64,000 nt of DNA. Origin: Bolinopsis microptera (taxonomy: Eukaryota > Ctenophora > Tentaculata > Lobata > Bolinopsidae). A model generated the notes under the pieces. It worked only from the letters and a program-made list of their open reading frames with translations. It was not told where the DNA came from and did not search any database. The stretch spans positions 6,965,001 to 7,029,000 of the forward strand of contig NC_087073.1 of NCBI RefSeq assembly GCF_026151205.1. The letters run 5' to 3'. Within the stretch, counting starts at the first letter, position 1, and every line of letters starts with the position of its first letter. Both the position numbers and the translations under genes were made by a program. Positions 23,201 through 35,539 of the stretch are shown here, piece after piece.

Positions 23201-26200
23201 TTTGTGGAAAGAGCAGTGAGTCTAAAGTAAGAGAGAGAGAGAGACAACACTACAATTTTCCGCTGAGAAAAAAATATATATGTTAAGACGGTTACTGGGC
23301 TATGTTAATAATAATAATGCAGCTTGATCTAATCAGTGGGTCAATCGTGTTTCTAGAAGGTTAAACTTAAGAAAGTTTGCAGGAAAGTTTTAAGTTTCCA
23401 TAAAATAAATAATATTCTGATTCCTACTAACATTTGAGATAACTAAATGTTTACAATTATATCACGATGGCCACATTTCACCTTTTTAAACTATTAGTGG
23501 TAGAACGTGATAAATAAAAGTTTGTATGGTCATTTAGTAAGTTTTAACGTGTCTGTCAGCACATGTTTCCATCTTTCTTAAAGTCTCATACTGGGCCATT
23601 TTAAAAGCTTTAAGTCCTGTTAGAAATCAAATTTGGTTGGGTTTCTCGAAAATAGCGCCTATGAGTTTTGTTTACTTTACAGTTTCCATAGCAGGCATAC
23701 CTAGGCGACGTTCTCAAGAGAAAATTTGGTAAAAATAAAATATACTTTGCTTTATGCAGTAAATTCCATGCCGATTTGTGACCACTCCAACGTTAATCTA
23801 TATCATGTGCCCCGATTGTATATACAATGAAACCTACTTAACAGTCAGTGATGGAAATAACTCTTTTTGAACAGTAGACCACATAAAATTACATAATATT
23901 TTATTCTCATCAATTGTTAAGCATCATGTTTAAATTAAATTATTTGAAGAATTATTCCCCTCCCTCAAATTGAGCCCATATTTCTAAGGCATCCGTACTA
24001 CTCAACATAAATATTTGAATTGCCATACCACCCACGGTCATATAAGACGCAACTTAAGGACTTTAGTCAATTAATAACCAATTACTACACATGATTTAGA
24101 CAAATAGTAAAAGCCTCAAATCTGTAGAATTATGAGGTCAAATTACACAATTGGTAGTTTGTGGGAATATTTTTATGCAGGGAACTTAAAAAACTTACTT
24201 TGAAACTTAATATTCGACGAAATATGACAAATCATGGAATTAATTCAGACTAAGATGAATGAGTTGCCGGCAATAACCATGGTCAGGTTCGAAACTGGCG
24301 GTGAGAACAAAGAAGTTGTACCAATCACTAACTTGATTCTGATTCAGAGGGAAGATCGCGATTAACTCTAGACGAACTGGAATCTGATCTGAGACCCTTA
24401 TCATCAGCTTTGTCTAGCTGGGAACTGTGTACGGTCGACCTTGATCCTCCTGAACCCTGAAATATGGAGATAAGCTACAAGTAAGCAATGTCATGTCAGC
24501 TATTTAAGCTGTTCTATTACACTCTCTAGCTGAACTGGATCAGTCACTCGGCCGGCCGGCCGGATCGCATCGATCGATCGATCGGGCGAAGAAAAACGCG
24601 CATACGCGCGCGTCACGTTGTTTATTCGCGTATATAATTATAGTAAATATTTGATCGCGCAATCCATAAGGCAAGATCAAATTCTCCCCAGTTATGAAGT
24701 GTCCTTGAACTTCATTATTTCAGACTCACTAGGAGACACTGAAACATGATGTTGGAACCTGGCAATTGACCATCACAAAGCCAAATGCTGTTAAGTATAG
24801 TCAAGAAGTAGTTTTAAGAGTAGCAACTAATTTGCTCACTGAATGAATACTCTTCCTTGAAGCTGAAAGCTCCCTGGATACGAGAGTGAAAGCATCTCGG
24901 CATAGAAACGTAAGATACACGACAGCAGGTGTTTTCTGAATCAAATATCAGCACAGTTTCTGGGGATCACATTATACTCTCTACTGACAATATTACACAG
25001 AATTTATTGCACACGAACACGAATGTAACGACTTAATTCATTGCTCCTTGAGTTCTACTGCACACAAATTAGTTTCTTACCGATTACATAATATAATACT
25101 CAATCTGAGACGAGGACTGAGACACTAATGTTGGATAAAAATAAAATTCATCACGTAATTCCGTTACCAGTTTCCAAATATTTACTGCAAACTTAACTCG
25201 TGCTAGTCTGGGTGTTCGTTATCATTTTAGGGCACGACCACGCTACTAATTAGGAAAATTAACAAATTGTTTATTATAAGCCGGAGCATGATGTCTCACA
25301 GGTAACCTTCAGTGTATTTCAGAGTAATCTAATATCTGGCATGTTCCCTTGATTACATTAGAAGAGAGAGACGTGCAATATGAAAAGTAGAGCCAAGTAC
25401 TCGAGCAAAATGATCAGCCAATGTCGCACTGTAAGAATGACGTCATGTTATGCGAATTAGTTGAAATGGTGGGAATTGTGGTGGAGGTATATCACGTTAC
25501 TCGTTCCAATTAATAAATCACATCACATGTCAATCTGTAACCAATAAGTCTAACAAAGCTAACAAACAAGTAATATATGAGGTAAGTTACGTATATAGTA
25601 AGTCAACTTGAATAGGACAATAGACGCAAGATTACATTACTTGTTCGACTTTTAACATCATTCGTAACACGATATGTTCACACACTTTACACTGGAACTC
25701 AATGAGAATGATCCAGAGCTATAGGGCATTAGGGCGCATTGCTCGAACAATCTTTACGCTTCATGATTTGACTTTTAACTGAGATATGAATAATTCATGT
25801 TGAGAGTTTAAAACGTTCAGCAAGAAGAATTATAAAATAGGCATTAAGTTGTTCGAGCTGGTTGCTCTGTTGTTAATCTGCCATTTTGAATAATGTTGGA
25901 TATTTTGGTAGAAAGTTCCAGAAGTGAAAATACTGGCTAATGAGCTGTCAAGCATAACATTTCAGTGTTAAACCTTATATATTGAGTTTAACACACAAAT
26001 AAAGGAACTGACAATAACTGCTCTCCTACTGATAAGGGTCATACAAATTAGGATTAAATTTAAAGTCATGATTTATTCTTATTTCATTTCATTTCATTTC
26101 AAGTTCGGCTGGTGCGGAATCGCACTATTTACATTTCGCACCACTTTTATTTTTACTCTATCGGTCGTTCTCCTAACATACTGTTCGGAACAATTTTGGA

Positions 26201-28609
26201 AGCTGTTAATGTAAGTCTATGTTCCACCCCAACGAAGATTTGTAACTCTTTCATAGGAAATTTTGGTACTGGCACTGCTGGTATGAGATAAGATGGTTGT
26301 AAATTAAAATTTCTTGTCCATTTGAAATCGAATCTGCCCATTGAAAAACAAACTACTTTCAATTTTATAATAGTTACTGAATTTGCCGCACATTTGTCGC
26401 ACAATTACCGCTTTTTAGCTCGTGCAGTACCACAATGCCCTATTAGCAAAGAAGGAAGAAAATTGTTCCTAATTGTAAATAATCAGTGTAGATCCACGTG
26501 TCTTAGAGCTGGAGCTACAATCAGAAAGTAAAACGTGCGAAGTCCTTCTAACACGGGTGTAATGATATGTGTTCGATAATAAATATTCCCGAATAAAGCG
26601 AATTATGTATGTATTTATTTAATGGTCATGGGTCATGTTAAAGTTTATAAATCAAGAGGCTTGCATATAATGAACATATTGGTCACACGGGTGCAGAGTT
26701 GAGTCTGTACGGAACCTAGTAGTTTCAGATCCTTGTTTAACTTGCCGTACAGCAAGGTCATCCACTACTTTAGCCCGGCGAGGCACATAACTCCCTCTAC
26801 AACTATGCCACGAAGGAGGTATCACCGACTTCAAACAAGATCGCTGTGTGTAGCATTTTTTAAAGATGTAATCAAGGCGTGTTTATTAGATTTTTGCCGT
26901 GTCGCTGTAACCTAATTGTACCCTTAACTAAGGTATTTTTACGCGATTACGAAGTAAAACTCTGTCTCTCTTACCGGTCTATCTCCTTCTGTAGATCTAG
27001 ATCTGGATACCTGAAACAATGAAGAATTTGATAATTTTTATGAGTATTAAAAAAGAACAAGTTCCCGAAAAGCATATGTTCTGAAAACAATAGGAAACCT
27101 TTAAATAATTATTATTGATAGGGCCGGATCGGTCTTATTTTAGACTCCTTCGCGAACAGACTCTTAATCCTACTTGTGGTACGAACTACATTATACAGTC
27201 TACAAAGACAAATAAAGAATGTAGCGTAGAAAGAATGTGGCTTACCGAAGTGACATGTGTTTTATCTGAACCTGATCTCGACCTGAGCAATGTGAAATGT
27301 TAGGAATGCGGTAAGCAACATGGCAAGCACCTCGTGGTGGCTACATTGTATGTAATAGTCAATAACCCGACAAAAAGGGGCCGCTTAAGATAGAACATGT
27401 ACAGCAGTTGTACAGTGCAGTGTATGTATACTGTATAGCAGTTGTACAGTGCAGTGTATGTATACTGTATAGCAGTTGTACAGTGCAGTGTATGTATACT
27501 GTATAGCAGTTGTACAGTGCAGTGTATGTATACTGTATAGCAGTTGTACAGTGCAGTGTATGTATACTGTATAGCAGTTGTTCAGTGCAGTGTATGTATA
27601 CTGTATAGCAGTTGCTCAGTGCAGTGTATGTATACTGTATAGCAGTTGTTCAGTGCAGTGTATGTATACTGTATAGCAGTTGTTCAGTGCAGTGTATGTA
27701 TACTGTATAGCAGTTGTACAGTGCAGTGTATGTATACTGTATAGCAGTTGTACAGTGCAGTGTATGTATACTGTATAGCAGTTGTATGTAGTGCAGTGTA
27801 TGTATATTGTATAGCAGTTGTTCAGTGCAGTGTATGTATATTGTATAGCAGTTGTTCAGTGCAGTGTAAGTATACTGTATATAGACTATAGAGGTTAGAG
27901 CTCATTATCCCTGCTTGTTAAAACACAAAACGAGAAGGAATTTATACATACACGCTATACTCCAACCTCATTTCAAGGCTAACAAGTAACACTATTATTA
28001 TTATATTGATTTTACATCAAAGTGGTTTAATAATACTCACTCTAATATCAAGTTGTTATACAGCATTCGTTGTTTCCCTGTAAAAAGAAAGTTATATATG
28101 ATTGTGTTGTCTGCTAGGATAAGTAATAATACTGTGCTACTGATCATGTAACACGTACATAATTATATATAATTATATAATATTCAAGGCAAAGTCTGCG
28201 TCTGAGTCACACAGGTATTTACCAAAAATAACATTGTATCATGGGTATTGGGTGTGTCCTTTAAATTCAAAATGCGAATTAAAGCTTGTACGCTAATTAT
28301 ATGTTATGGGTGATAACGAGAAATGTATCCTATTTCTGACGAGTATTGGCTTTTCTAAGCAAACTTAGTGAGACAAAATGGTTTAATCAGGCAAAATGAA
28401 AAGCTTCAATACGTTTTGAAATAAAAGAAACAACTGCAAGTATTTATTTAACATGATCCGCAATTGAGGAGAAAAATAATATCATCTGAAACATGAGAAA
28501 TATTACATTGGTTTCCATTAGCTTTTTCGGACATGACACTCTCATCGTCTTTAAAGGAAGTAGCCTTGACTTTGTCCAGGATCTCTGACAGATCTAGATC
28601 GTTAGCCAT
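20273..28609 (-). CDS. APC: APC-like armadillo protein lacking the C-terminal half, 11 exons
   Basis: Exons (minus): 28507-28609, 28041-28077, 27246-27282, 26975-27010, 24333-24456, 22877-22979, 21819-22689, 21556-21665, 20863-21082, 20497-20691, 20273-20374. All phases join, giving 645 residues. Residues about 147-560 are the APC armadillo domain: LSFDEEYRTVMNDIGVIFAI, GCTALTNLTCGD, VVTSLFRNLSWRA, SSLWNLSAHNAANKE, GILRNIS, CGALWNLSARSPPDQ and GALRNIMA all have close counterparts in APC. The N-terminus is a short Ser/Arg-rich segment spread over tiny exons, with no long coiled coil. After the last repeat only about 85 Ser/Gln-rich residues follow before a stop. No 15- or 20-residue beta-catenin repeats, SAMP motifs or basic domain were seen, against about 2,840 residues in human APC. 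The core is certain; the terminal exons are inferred. Confidence 0.85.
23220..23250. repeat. Short GA-rich run in an APC intron
   Basis: A short (ga)n tract, taagagagagagagagac. The rest of this intron holds nothing recognisable. Confidence 0.7.
24540..24620. repeat. GC-rich simple palindromic patch
   Basis: Consecutive runs of ggcc, then atcg, then gcgc/acgcg in an otherwise AT-rich APC intron. They are self-complementary over short distances. Confidence 0.7.
27403..27882. repeat. 34-bp minisatellite, about 14 units, in an APC intron
   Basis: The unit runs agcagttgtacagtgcagtg followed by tatgtatactgtat. Adjacent copies differ by single bases (tacag/ttcag/ctcag) and one carries a small insertion. 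It lies between the second and third coding exons of the APC-like gene. Confidence 0.95.
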
Positions 28610-29784
28610 AGGTGGAAACTATAATTGATACGTAGCCTTTACATTACCTGTAATGGTGTTGTTAGACAAAGGTTTAAATACAATGCTTTTGGACACGAAG
28701 GGAAACACACAACGTAAGGCTTGAAATGTTCGTAAAACTACATCATTAGAGCCTGTAAAAACATTTAATTTTAAGATAAGCACTATATCAAGTAAAATTC
28801 ATATATAATCATCATAGTTTATTAACTCAAATACAATCACATACCGAATTGTGTTATAAAGACGTTGGATTTAGTTTCCGTTTTTTCATAATGTACAAAA
28901 CCAATACCAAATAAGTCTCTCAAAGCTATGCAGTAGAAGTAACTATGCAGTAGGGGGTTGGGTTACAGTAATTCGGGGGAGGTAATGAATATTGATAATA
29001 ATTGATACAACAATGTTAGTCTTCAGCTGGTGGTGGATTCAGCAAGATCAGCTTTACTTACAAAATACAATAGATGAAATTGAAAACACTTAATTGGGGA
29101 ATCTTAATCATCAGAAACCATACATTTTTTTATTTGAAAATTCAATTAATTATTATATATATAAATCAAGCGTTACATTTCAGCCATGCAAAATTACAAT
29201 GACATATTTTGATATACTAATTGATAAATGGAACTGCAATATAAGTTGCTTAATGTTTGGCCGGATGACAACTAACTACAAGAGAAAAATAAACTTGATT
29301 ACATAATAATTAATTCGGCTGAACCAACACATAGCAAGAGCCACATTAACGTTGGGGCCGTCATGATACAGAACATAAATAATATTAAATAGTTAATAGT
29401 TAATAGTACTATGTTTACAGTATGCACTGAAGGGGTATCCTAGGAAGTTTCTTGAACTTTTAACAGGTACCTCTCCTCATTTAACCCTCAATTAAATTTC
29501 ATGTCATTCAGCTGAGTCGACCGAGGAGATCGCATAGATCCAATGGATCCTTAGCTACTCCCTAGACATACAAAACATTGATGTTGAATGTAGATTTATT
29601 GATTTGATTTTTGTTCAGTCCAACCAAGAACAAATAACTCAATGGGTCAAATAACAAATCAGATCCATAAGTTAGTATATATAATAGCTATGATGACAAA
29701 ATGAAACATAAACTTCTCGTCGTTTTTATATCAAAATAATTGAAAATAACAATAATGTGCTCTTACAAATGATTGGTTGGTTGA

Positions 29785-29872
29785 TTAATGGGCATCCTTT
29801 TGAGATTTCGATTTGAGCAACATGTTTAAAGCTTGGTTCCACTGAAACTTGTTGTCAGGATCTGGCATTGGC
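29785..29872 (-). CDS. Possible terminal exon of an unidentified gene
   Basis: A ttctag acceptor is followed by an open frame of 28 codons, PMPDPDNKFQWNQALNMLLK then SKSQKDAH, and a stop. The composition looks like a real protein end, but no upstream exon was found and no family was recognised. Confidence 0.3.
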
Positions 29873-29899
29873 CTAGAAATTTACCGAAGGAGAATACAG

Positions 29900-30925
29900 A
29901 AGTGCAAAACGTGGCCTTATGTCTATTTTGCAATTTAGAGATGACCACTCAGTACAGTGCCACTCTATAAATAATCAACTTTAGTGACAAACCAGTTCAA
30001 TATTCTCCACAGAACACTTTCCTATGAAAAGACCCCCATTTATATTTATATCTTTTTCATTTTACACCTGTCACTCACATCATATAATATACACCACAAA
30101 AGAAAAAGATTCATTCAATCATTACATTATACACTCACTCCACCACACATGTACACAAACCATTAAAGCAGGTTACACGCATGTGTACCGTTCACTTCAC
30201 TACCGTTTACAACGTATCAGGTAATGGTTCAGTTTAATTATGGTAAGGGCACAGCCTGTCAAAAACCCTTTTCGCATGATCCGTCGACACCGCCTGAAGG
30301 TGACTGCATAATAACGGATCAACGTGGAATCAAACGTTGATAAGCTTGCAGCTTCCAGTGACAATGTGTTCAACCTGGTGTCATGCTTGAATCGGTTTTG
30401 GACCCCTTCATGCTTTTATTTAATTCATTATTGTTATTTGGTATTATGAGCTGACATGTACATATAAATACGGTATCTAAAAATTAAGTGTATAGCGAGC
30501 ATATTTAACAATTTTTAAGCAATAATGTATTGCGAGCAGCTGTAACTTAAATATCGCATAAAAATCATATAACTCAAAACTAAAATTTTACTGGAATATA
30601 GGGAAAACTAAGATAAAATTAATGTCAGATCCGTTGCCACTCTCAGCAGTCAACCAGTGCAGGGCTCACAAAAGCTTAACAGCGCCTGGGTCCGTTCACC
30701 AACTGTGCTAATGTGAGTGGCGGTGTGGTAAGACCCATTTTGACAGCGTGTATATTGATCAAATACAAGCGCGCTAGCTGCTAGCATACTTGTATCATTT
30801 AATTTTAAATCAAATTTATTCGGATATATATTTATTGATTATGTATTGAATTGGTGATAAATAATAAAATTGTCTTTTCTCAAAAAAAATGTCTTTTCTC
30901 AGAATCTATCTTGAACTCTATAATT
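29900..30925. other. Non-coding stretch upstream of APC-like gene
   Basis: AT-rich; short open frames only. Nothing supports a gene, RNA or element here. Confidence 0.4.
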
Positions 30926-30930
30926 TTCAG

Positions 30931-31138
30931 GAAATTAGTCAGTAAGTTAATTGTTAAAGGACAAAAGAGATGTGATGTCTGTGTAAATGGATATGCAATT
31001 CCTAGTGATGTCTTGATCTGTAGACAGCTTTCCCAGCCAGAGGGTAGTTTGTTTGTCAGATCAACTCACAGATGGGGACTCATGCTGACTGATATAAAGA
31101 AAAAAAATCTGGAGATTCGATTAATGATTTCTGAGTAA
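30931..31138 (+). CDS. Possible terminal exon, unknown protein
   Basis: A taattttcag acceptor opens a 69-codon frame containing KRCDVCVNGYAIPSDVLICR and GSLFVRSTHRWGLMLTD, then stops. The Cys pairs and mixed composition look protein-like, but there is no partner exon and no recognised family. It could be a transposon remnant. Confidence 0.25.
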
Positions 31139-31599
31139 GATTGATTCCCAGGAAATGTTTTTTAAACAAAAAAAGGTTTCTCGTTGATAATTATGACATC
31201 ACCAATCACACATGTCTACAGAGGATCATCATATACTATATGAAAACGCTAGTAATTTACCAAAAACAATTTTATTAATTATTATCAAATACATTGACCA
31301 CTGTATTTTTAAAACCTATTCATACTTCCCAGTGATATGAAGATTTATAGAGCGTTTTTTGTCACATAACGATGAAGCCAAAGATAATCATATCGTTATA
31401 AATTATGTTCCTTTTTATTTTCAATGTAATTGCTTCCTTCAATTCTAACTTCTCTAGCAACTTCCCAAAAAATATTTATCACTGTTTAATGAATTAACAA
31501 TTCATTTTATCTACTGCTCCAGCTTAAAAACTCAAGGCACTTTCTGAATTCTTGACCTCAAAAGGGAGTTTGCTCTATCTTAGTTACACTCTTGCTACA

Positions 31600-32290
31600 T
31601 CTATTGCGATTAAGACCAGATCTGCTCATTTCTGAACATACCGGATTCATAATCAGTCCAAACAATGTCACACAGTCATTAAACGTGTTGATGAAACTAA
31701 ATTCCTCAGCGTTATAATAGATAAAAACCTTAACTGGAAACCTCATACTGCATATCTTACATCTTAGTTCTAAATATTAAAGTGTGAAGTCGGTAAACTC
31801 TGCCGTATGAGAAGATTTATACCTAAAGAGCTGTATAATTTTTGTTTCGGCAACCAGCAACTGAATCGTCGATGGGCCGACAAATATTTGTTGTCGAGTA
31901 ATGTTGAACATTCATATCTACATGATTATATTGATTTCATTTAGGAATTGTATATAATTATCTTTGACCAAGTTAAATTATCAATGAGAATGCACCCCAG
32001 CACTTGGCGCGCGCGGCGGCTTTGATGTTAGCGGCTACAAGCTAGGCAGCTGCCGACAAAATGCCACGCACGTTCAGCGCACGGCTTTTCGTTTTCGATT
32101 TTATAAAGCAACTTTTAATGTTTATTAATGAAATTATCGGATATTTATAATTCAATATGTATTGATTCTTCTGTGGAAAATAAAAATTGTATTTTACTTT
32201 TTTTAAATAATTATACCCTCAACCCTGTTCGAATCACATCTTTCCTACTGTATATCTGTATGGGGTAGCATGGGGCACCGGCAGCTAAGC
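31600..32290 (+). pseudogene. LINE reverse-transcriptase tail, degenerate (5' piece)
   Basis: In-frame pieces resemble the post-RT region of jockey/CR1-type LINEs: DETKFLSVIIDKNLNWKPHT around 31690-31760, and STLFESHLSYCISVWGSMG around 32222-32275. Stops and shifts separate them. The matching 3' piece occurs at 33.85-33.95 kb, so the relic has been interrupted. Confidence 0.6.
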
Positions 32291-32329
32291 AACGTATAAG
32301 CTCAATATTTACTGCTCAGACCCTTTAAA

Positions 32330-32450
32330 TATTTCGAGCTCGTCACGAGCTGTTTCGAGCTCGCTCCAGCTTGTGGCGAGGCCGCGCAAAGCTCGTCACG
32401 AGCTTTGCGCGCCACTTTCGAGCTCGTCAGAGCTCTGCGCGCAACTGGTA
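32330..32450. repeat. Nested GC-rich palindromes
   Basis: The words cgagctcgtcacgagct and gcgcaaagctcgt/acgagctttgcgc (about 32383-32410, 13-base arms) repeat and invert within 120 bases, in strong contrast to the AT-rich surroundings. Confidence 0.7.
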
Positions 32451-33135
32451 ACTAGTATGTGAGTTCTGCGCGAAAGTGGCTGTACCTTTCTCACATCAAA
32501 TTAAAAATCGACGTGGTTCTGAAATATTTTCCCGCTCGATAATCCCGCGTTTAAAGTTCTGCCCAAAATTGCGTCAGAATGATGACGCAGCTGTGCAATT
32601 CAACTTTTTCCTTCAAATACTAGTTTATTCCAATTATTTTCAACTTTAATCCATTAATGTTACAAATTTATCAAGCTGATTTAGTGTGTTTTTAATTCAT
32701 ACCCTAGCGGCGTAGTCGGTACAGGGATTGTAAAGATATCACAACGCTTTTGCAATTGCAGGTTATCATGAACCAGGCATGTATAAATATTTTCTTTTGA
32801 GTAAATCATTCCATTAGCATTTACATTGCGGTGTTTCTTGTCGTTCACCAAATTATGCTTCAACGTCTCACATTTGCTTTTACCTGGAATTTTTACAGGG
32901 AAGCAAATTGTTTGTTATTCGTTTGAATTTAGTTATACATTTTAGATATATAAGAAAATTTATTTAAAAGCGCTCTGAGATAAAGATTTTGAAAGAGTAT
33001 GTTTCATTCATACTATCATGATGTTAAATAATTCTAACTAAACTTAAAATTGCTTTCTGTCGGTTACTTAAATTAATTTAATTGAACATGGAGTTTGAAG
33101 TTGGTGCTTTACACTTTACAGTTTATATAACCTTA

Positions 33136-33245
33136 GGGGGGGGGGGGGGGGGGGGGGGGGCAACCATATTAAAGTATATTAAAGTATATCCCCGGGTCAA
33201 AATCGGAAAAAATCCTACATTTTAATATACTTTAATATACCTACA
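33136..33245. repeat. Poly-G tract (25 G) followed by ttaaagtata repeats
   Basis: Twenty-five G residues at 33136-33160 precede caaccatattaaagtatatt and tatcccc(c)gggtcaaaatc; an inverted ttttaatatactttaatata follows at about 33215-33235. The same direct words occur at 36285-36345, with atatggtcgcccacccccc just beyond, resembling an inverted end. They probably mark the ends of one or more elements. Confidence 0.6.
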
Positions 33246-33339
33246 ATTAGAAGATTTATATTCTTCGTTAAGATTTACATGATGAACTATATTTTTCACT
33301 CAGATTCGCAAGATAAGCCTGTTTTAGGACTAGTACATG

Positions 33340-33640
33340 AATTTCCATCCAGATTGGTCAAAAATTGGCTGAGCTATGAGCTTTAAAAAATATGCCCATA
33401 TTTGGGCATACGCTTTTGCCCAAATTCGCTTTTGCCCAAATTCGATAAAATTTCAATATTTTTTAATGAGACTAACTCTATGTGAAAGATATAACTCAGT
33501 GTTTGTTGAATATAGTGGATACTAAGTAAAAAGACCTCCATGAACAAAATTGGGAAAATTGCACATAATATCTCGGTTCGGAATTCTAGCCGAAATGACT
33601 TCATTAAAATTGAAATAACTCCATCAGTTTTCAATATTTT
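33340..33640. repeat. Diverged copy of the gggcata-palindrome repeat
   Basis: Contains ccagattggtcaaaaattgg, atatgcccatatttgggcat and aaatttcaatattttttaat, matching the arms of the 34.1-35.5 kb foldback and the copy at 1.9 kb. Confidence 0.65.
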
Positions 33641-33839
33641 TTCAAGAACTTTTTGGAATCGATTAAGAATTGCATTTCAAGCTTATTTTGGGCAACAATT
33701 TTTGATGTAGGCATCCAAGGAGATAGGGATATATTAAAGTATATTGTAGGTATATTAATTAATTATTATTAGTAGGAGCGGCGAAAGCTGCAACCTATAT
33801 GTTAATAGATCAACATCACATAAAAACTTTCAATACTTG

Positions 33840-33960
33840 GGGGCAAAATGTTGGAATAATGTTCCAACAGATCTACGAAATCTGCCCGATGTTAAAAGCT
33901 TTAGTGATTCGTATAAGAAACAGCTACTCTCATCTATAACAACAGACCCTAATTATACCG
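33840..33960 (+). pseudogene. LINE ORF2 C-terminal end, fragment
   Basis: The frame reads CWNNVPTDLRNLPDVKSFSD then SYKKQLLSS, the typical last motif (W-N-x-L/V-P...F-K) of LINE ORF2 proteins. It continues the relic at 31.6-32.3 kb. Confidence 0.6.
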
Positions 33961-34125
33961 TCGACAATTCATATGACAAATTTTACACTGCAATCATAGT
34001 CGACGATAACTAAGTATCTTCTAATTCTTTTAAATCTGAGGCATATATAATTGATGTATCGAAAGGATTTTCCCTTTTTTACCACCTTACCATTTTGATT
34101 GATTTTGCACATGACTGACATGTTT

Positions 34126-35490
34126 TAAGGGGGGGGGCCAATGGATATTTTTTGTGAAACTTGATTTCGAGATAGCAGTTGACCAACAAACTAAGACCAG
34201 TGACCGAACTTTTGAGGGGGTCCCGGACCCCAACCGCCAAACGGTGCCCGCAGGGCAGCCACGCCCATATTTGGTCCAAATTAGGCCCAATTTAGCCAAA
34301 TACTCTGAACATGCCCAAAACCCAAATTTTAGGTGCTCTACTTGTAGCTAGTGGTCTCTTGAAGTCGTATATGAAATTTCATCAAGATTGGACAAAAAAT
34401 GACTGAGTTATGAGCCAAAAACCATATGCCCATATTTGGGCATACGCACCAAATTTGGTAGATTTCGTCCCATAAATTGGTCAAATATCAATATTTTTCA
34501 CTGAAACTTACTTTATATGAAAGGTAAGCCTAAACTACATATTCTCTGTAAGTTATAGCTTTATATCTGTTTAAATGTGGATACTAAGGCGAAAAGACCA
34601 CAAAAAATGAACTAAATTGCCCATATCTTGGTTCGCGATATTCGCGGAATTGATCTCATTAAAATTGTAACAACTCAATCAGTTTTCAAAATTTTTCCAT
34701 GAAATTTTCGGAATCGACTCGAAATCGCATTTCCACCTTAGTTTGAGAACAGATTTTTGATTAAGGCCTCAAAAAAAATTTGGCGGCCAAATTCTGAATT
34801 TCTCCGGGAAAATTTTGGAATTTGGCCGCCAAAATTTTTTGGAGGCCTAAATCAAAAATCTGTTCTCAAACTAAGGTGGAAATGCGATTTCGAGTCGATT
34901 CCGAAATTTTCATGGAAAAATTTTGAAAACTGATCGAGTTGTTACAATTTTAATGAGATCAATTCCGCGAATATCGCGAACCAAGATATGGGCAATTTAG
35001 TTCATTTTTTGTGGTCTTTTCGCCTTAGTATCCACATTTAAACAGATATAAAGCTATAACTTACAGAGAATATGTAGTTTAGGCTTACCTTTCATATAAA
35101 GTAAGTTTCAGTGAAAAATATTGATATTTGACCAATTTATGGGACGAAATCTACCAAATTTGGTGCGTATGCCCAAATATGGGCATATGGTTTTTGGCTC
35201 ATAACTCAGTCATTTTTTGTCCAATCTTGATGAAATTTCATATACGAGTTCAGGAGACCACTAGCTACAAGTAGAGCACCTAAAATTTGGGTTTTGGGCA
35301 TGTTCAGGGTATTTGGCTAAATTGGGCCTAATTTGGACCAAATATGGGCGTGGCTGCCCCGCAGGCACCGTTTGGCGGTTAGGGTCCGGGACCCCCTCAA
35401 AAGTTCGGTCACTGGTCCTAGTTTGTTGGTCAACTGCTATCTCGAAATCAAGTTTCACAAAAAAATATCCATTGGCCCCCCCCCCCTTAA
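34126..35490. mobile_element. 1.36-kb foldback element with ttaagggg...ccccttaa ends
   Basis: Left arm from ttaagggggggggccaatgg and right arm ending ccattggcccccccccccttaa are inverted copies along nearly their whole length, meeting near 34795-34815 (tggcggccaaattc / gaatttggccgccaa). Differences between arms are few (for example in gggggtcccggaccc). Both arms carry the palindrome atatgcccatatttgggcat. Apparent open frames in opposite directions over the arms are mirror images, not genes. Confidence 0.88.
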
Positions 35491-35539
35491 CCGGAGAAAG
35501 GGTTCGCACAGTGGTAGTTTTATAAACCACTTTTAATTT

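Noticed and set aside
24540-24620. CpG-island promoter in an APC intron
   Set aside because: The patch is simple-sequence repeats of ggcc, atcg and gc only; there is no exon or transcription signal nearby.
27403-27882. Regularly repeated units resembling a CRISPR array
   Set aside because: The units are contiguous with no unique spacers, in an animal intron; it is a minisatellite.
34079-35536. Several open frames of 65-90 codons on both strands, some nearly identical to each other
   Set aside because: They are mirror images over the two arms of a foldback element, so they are not independent genes.
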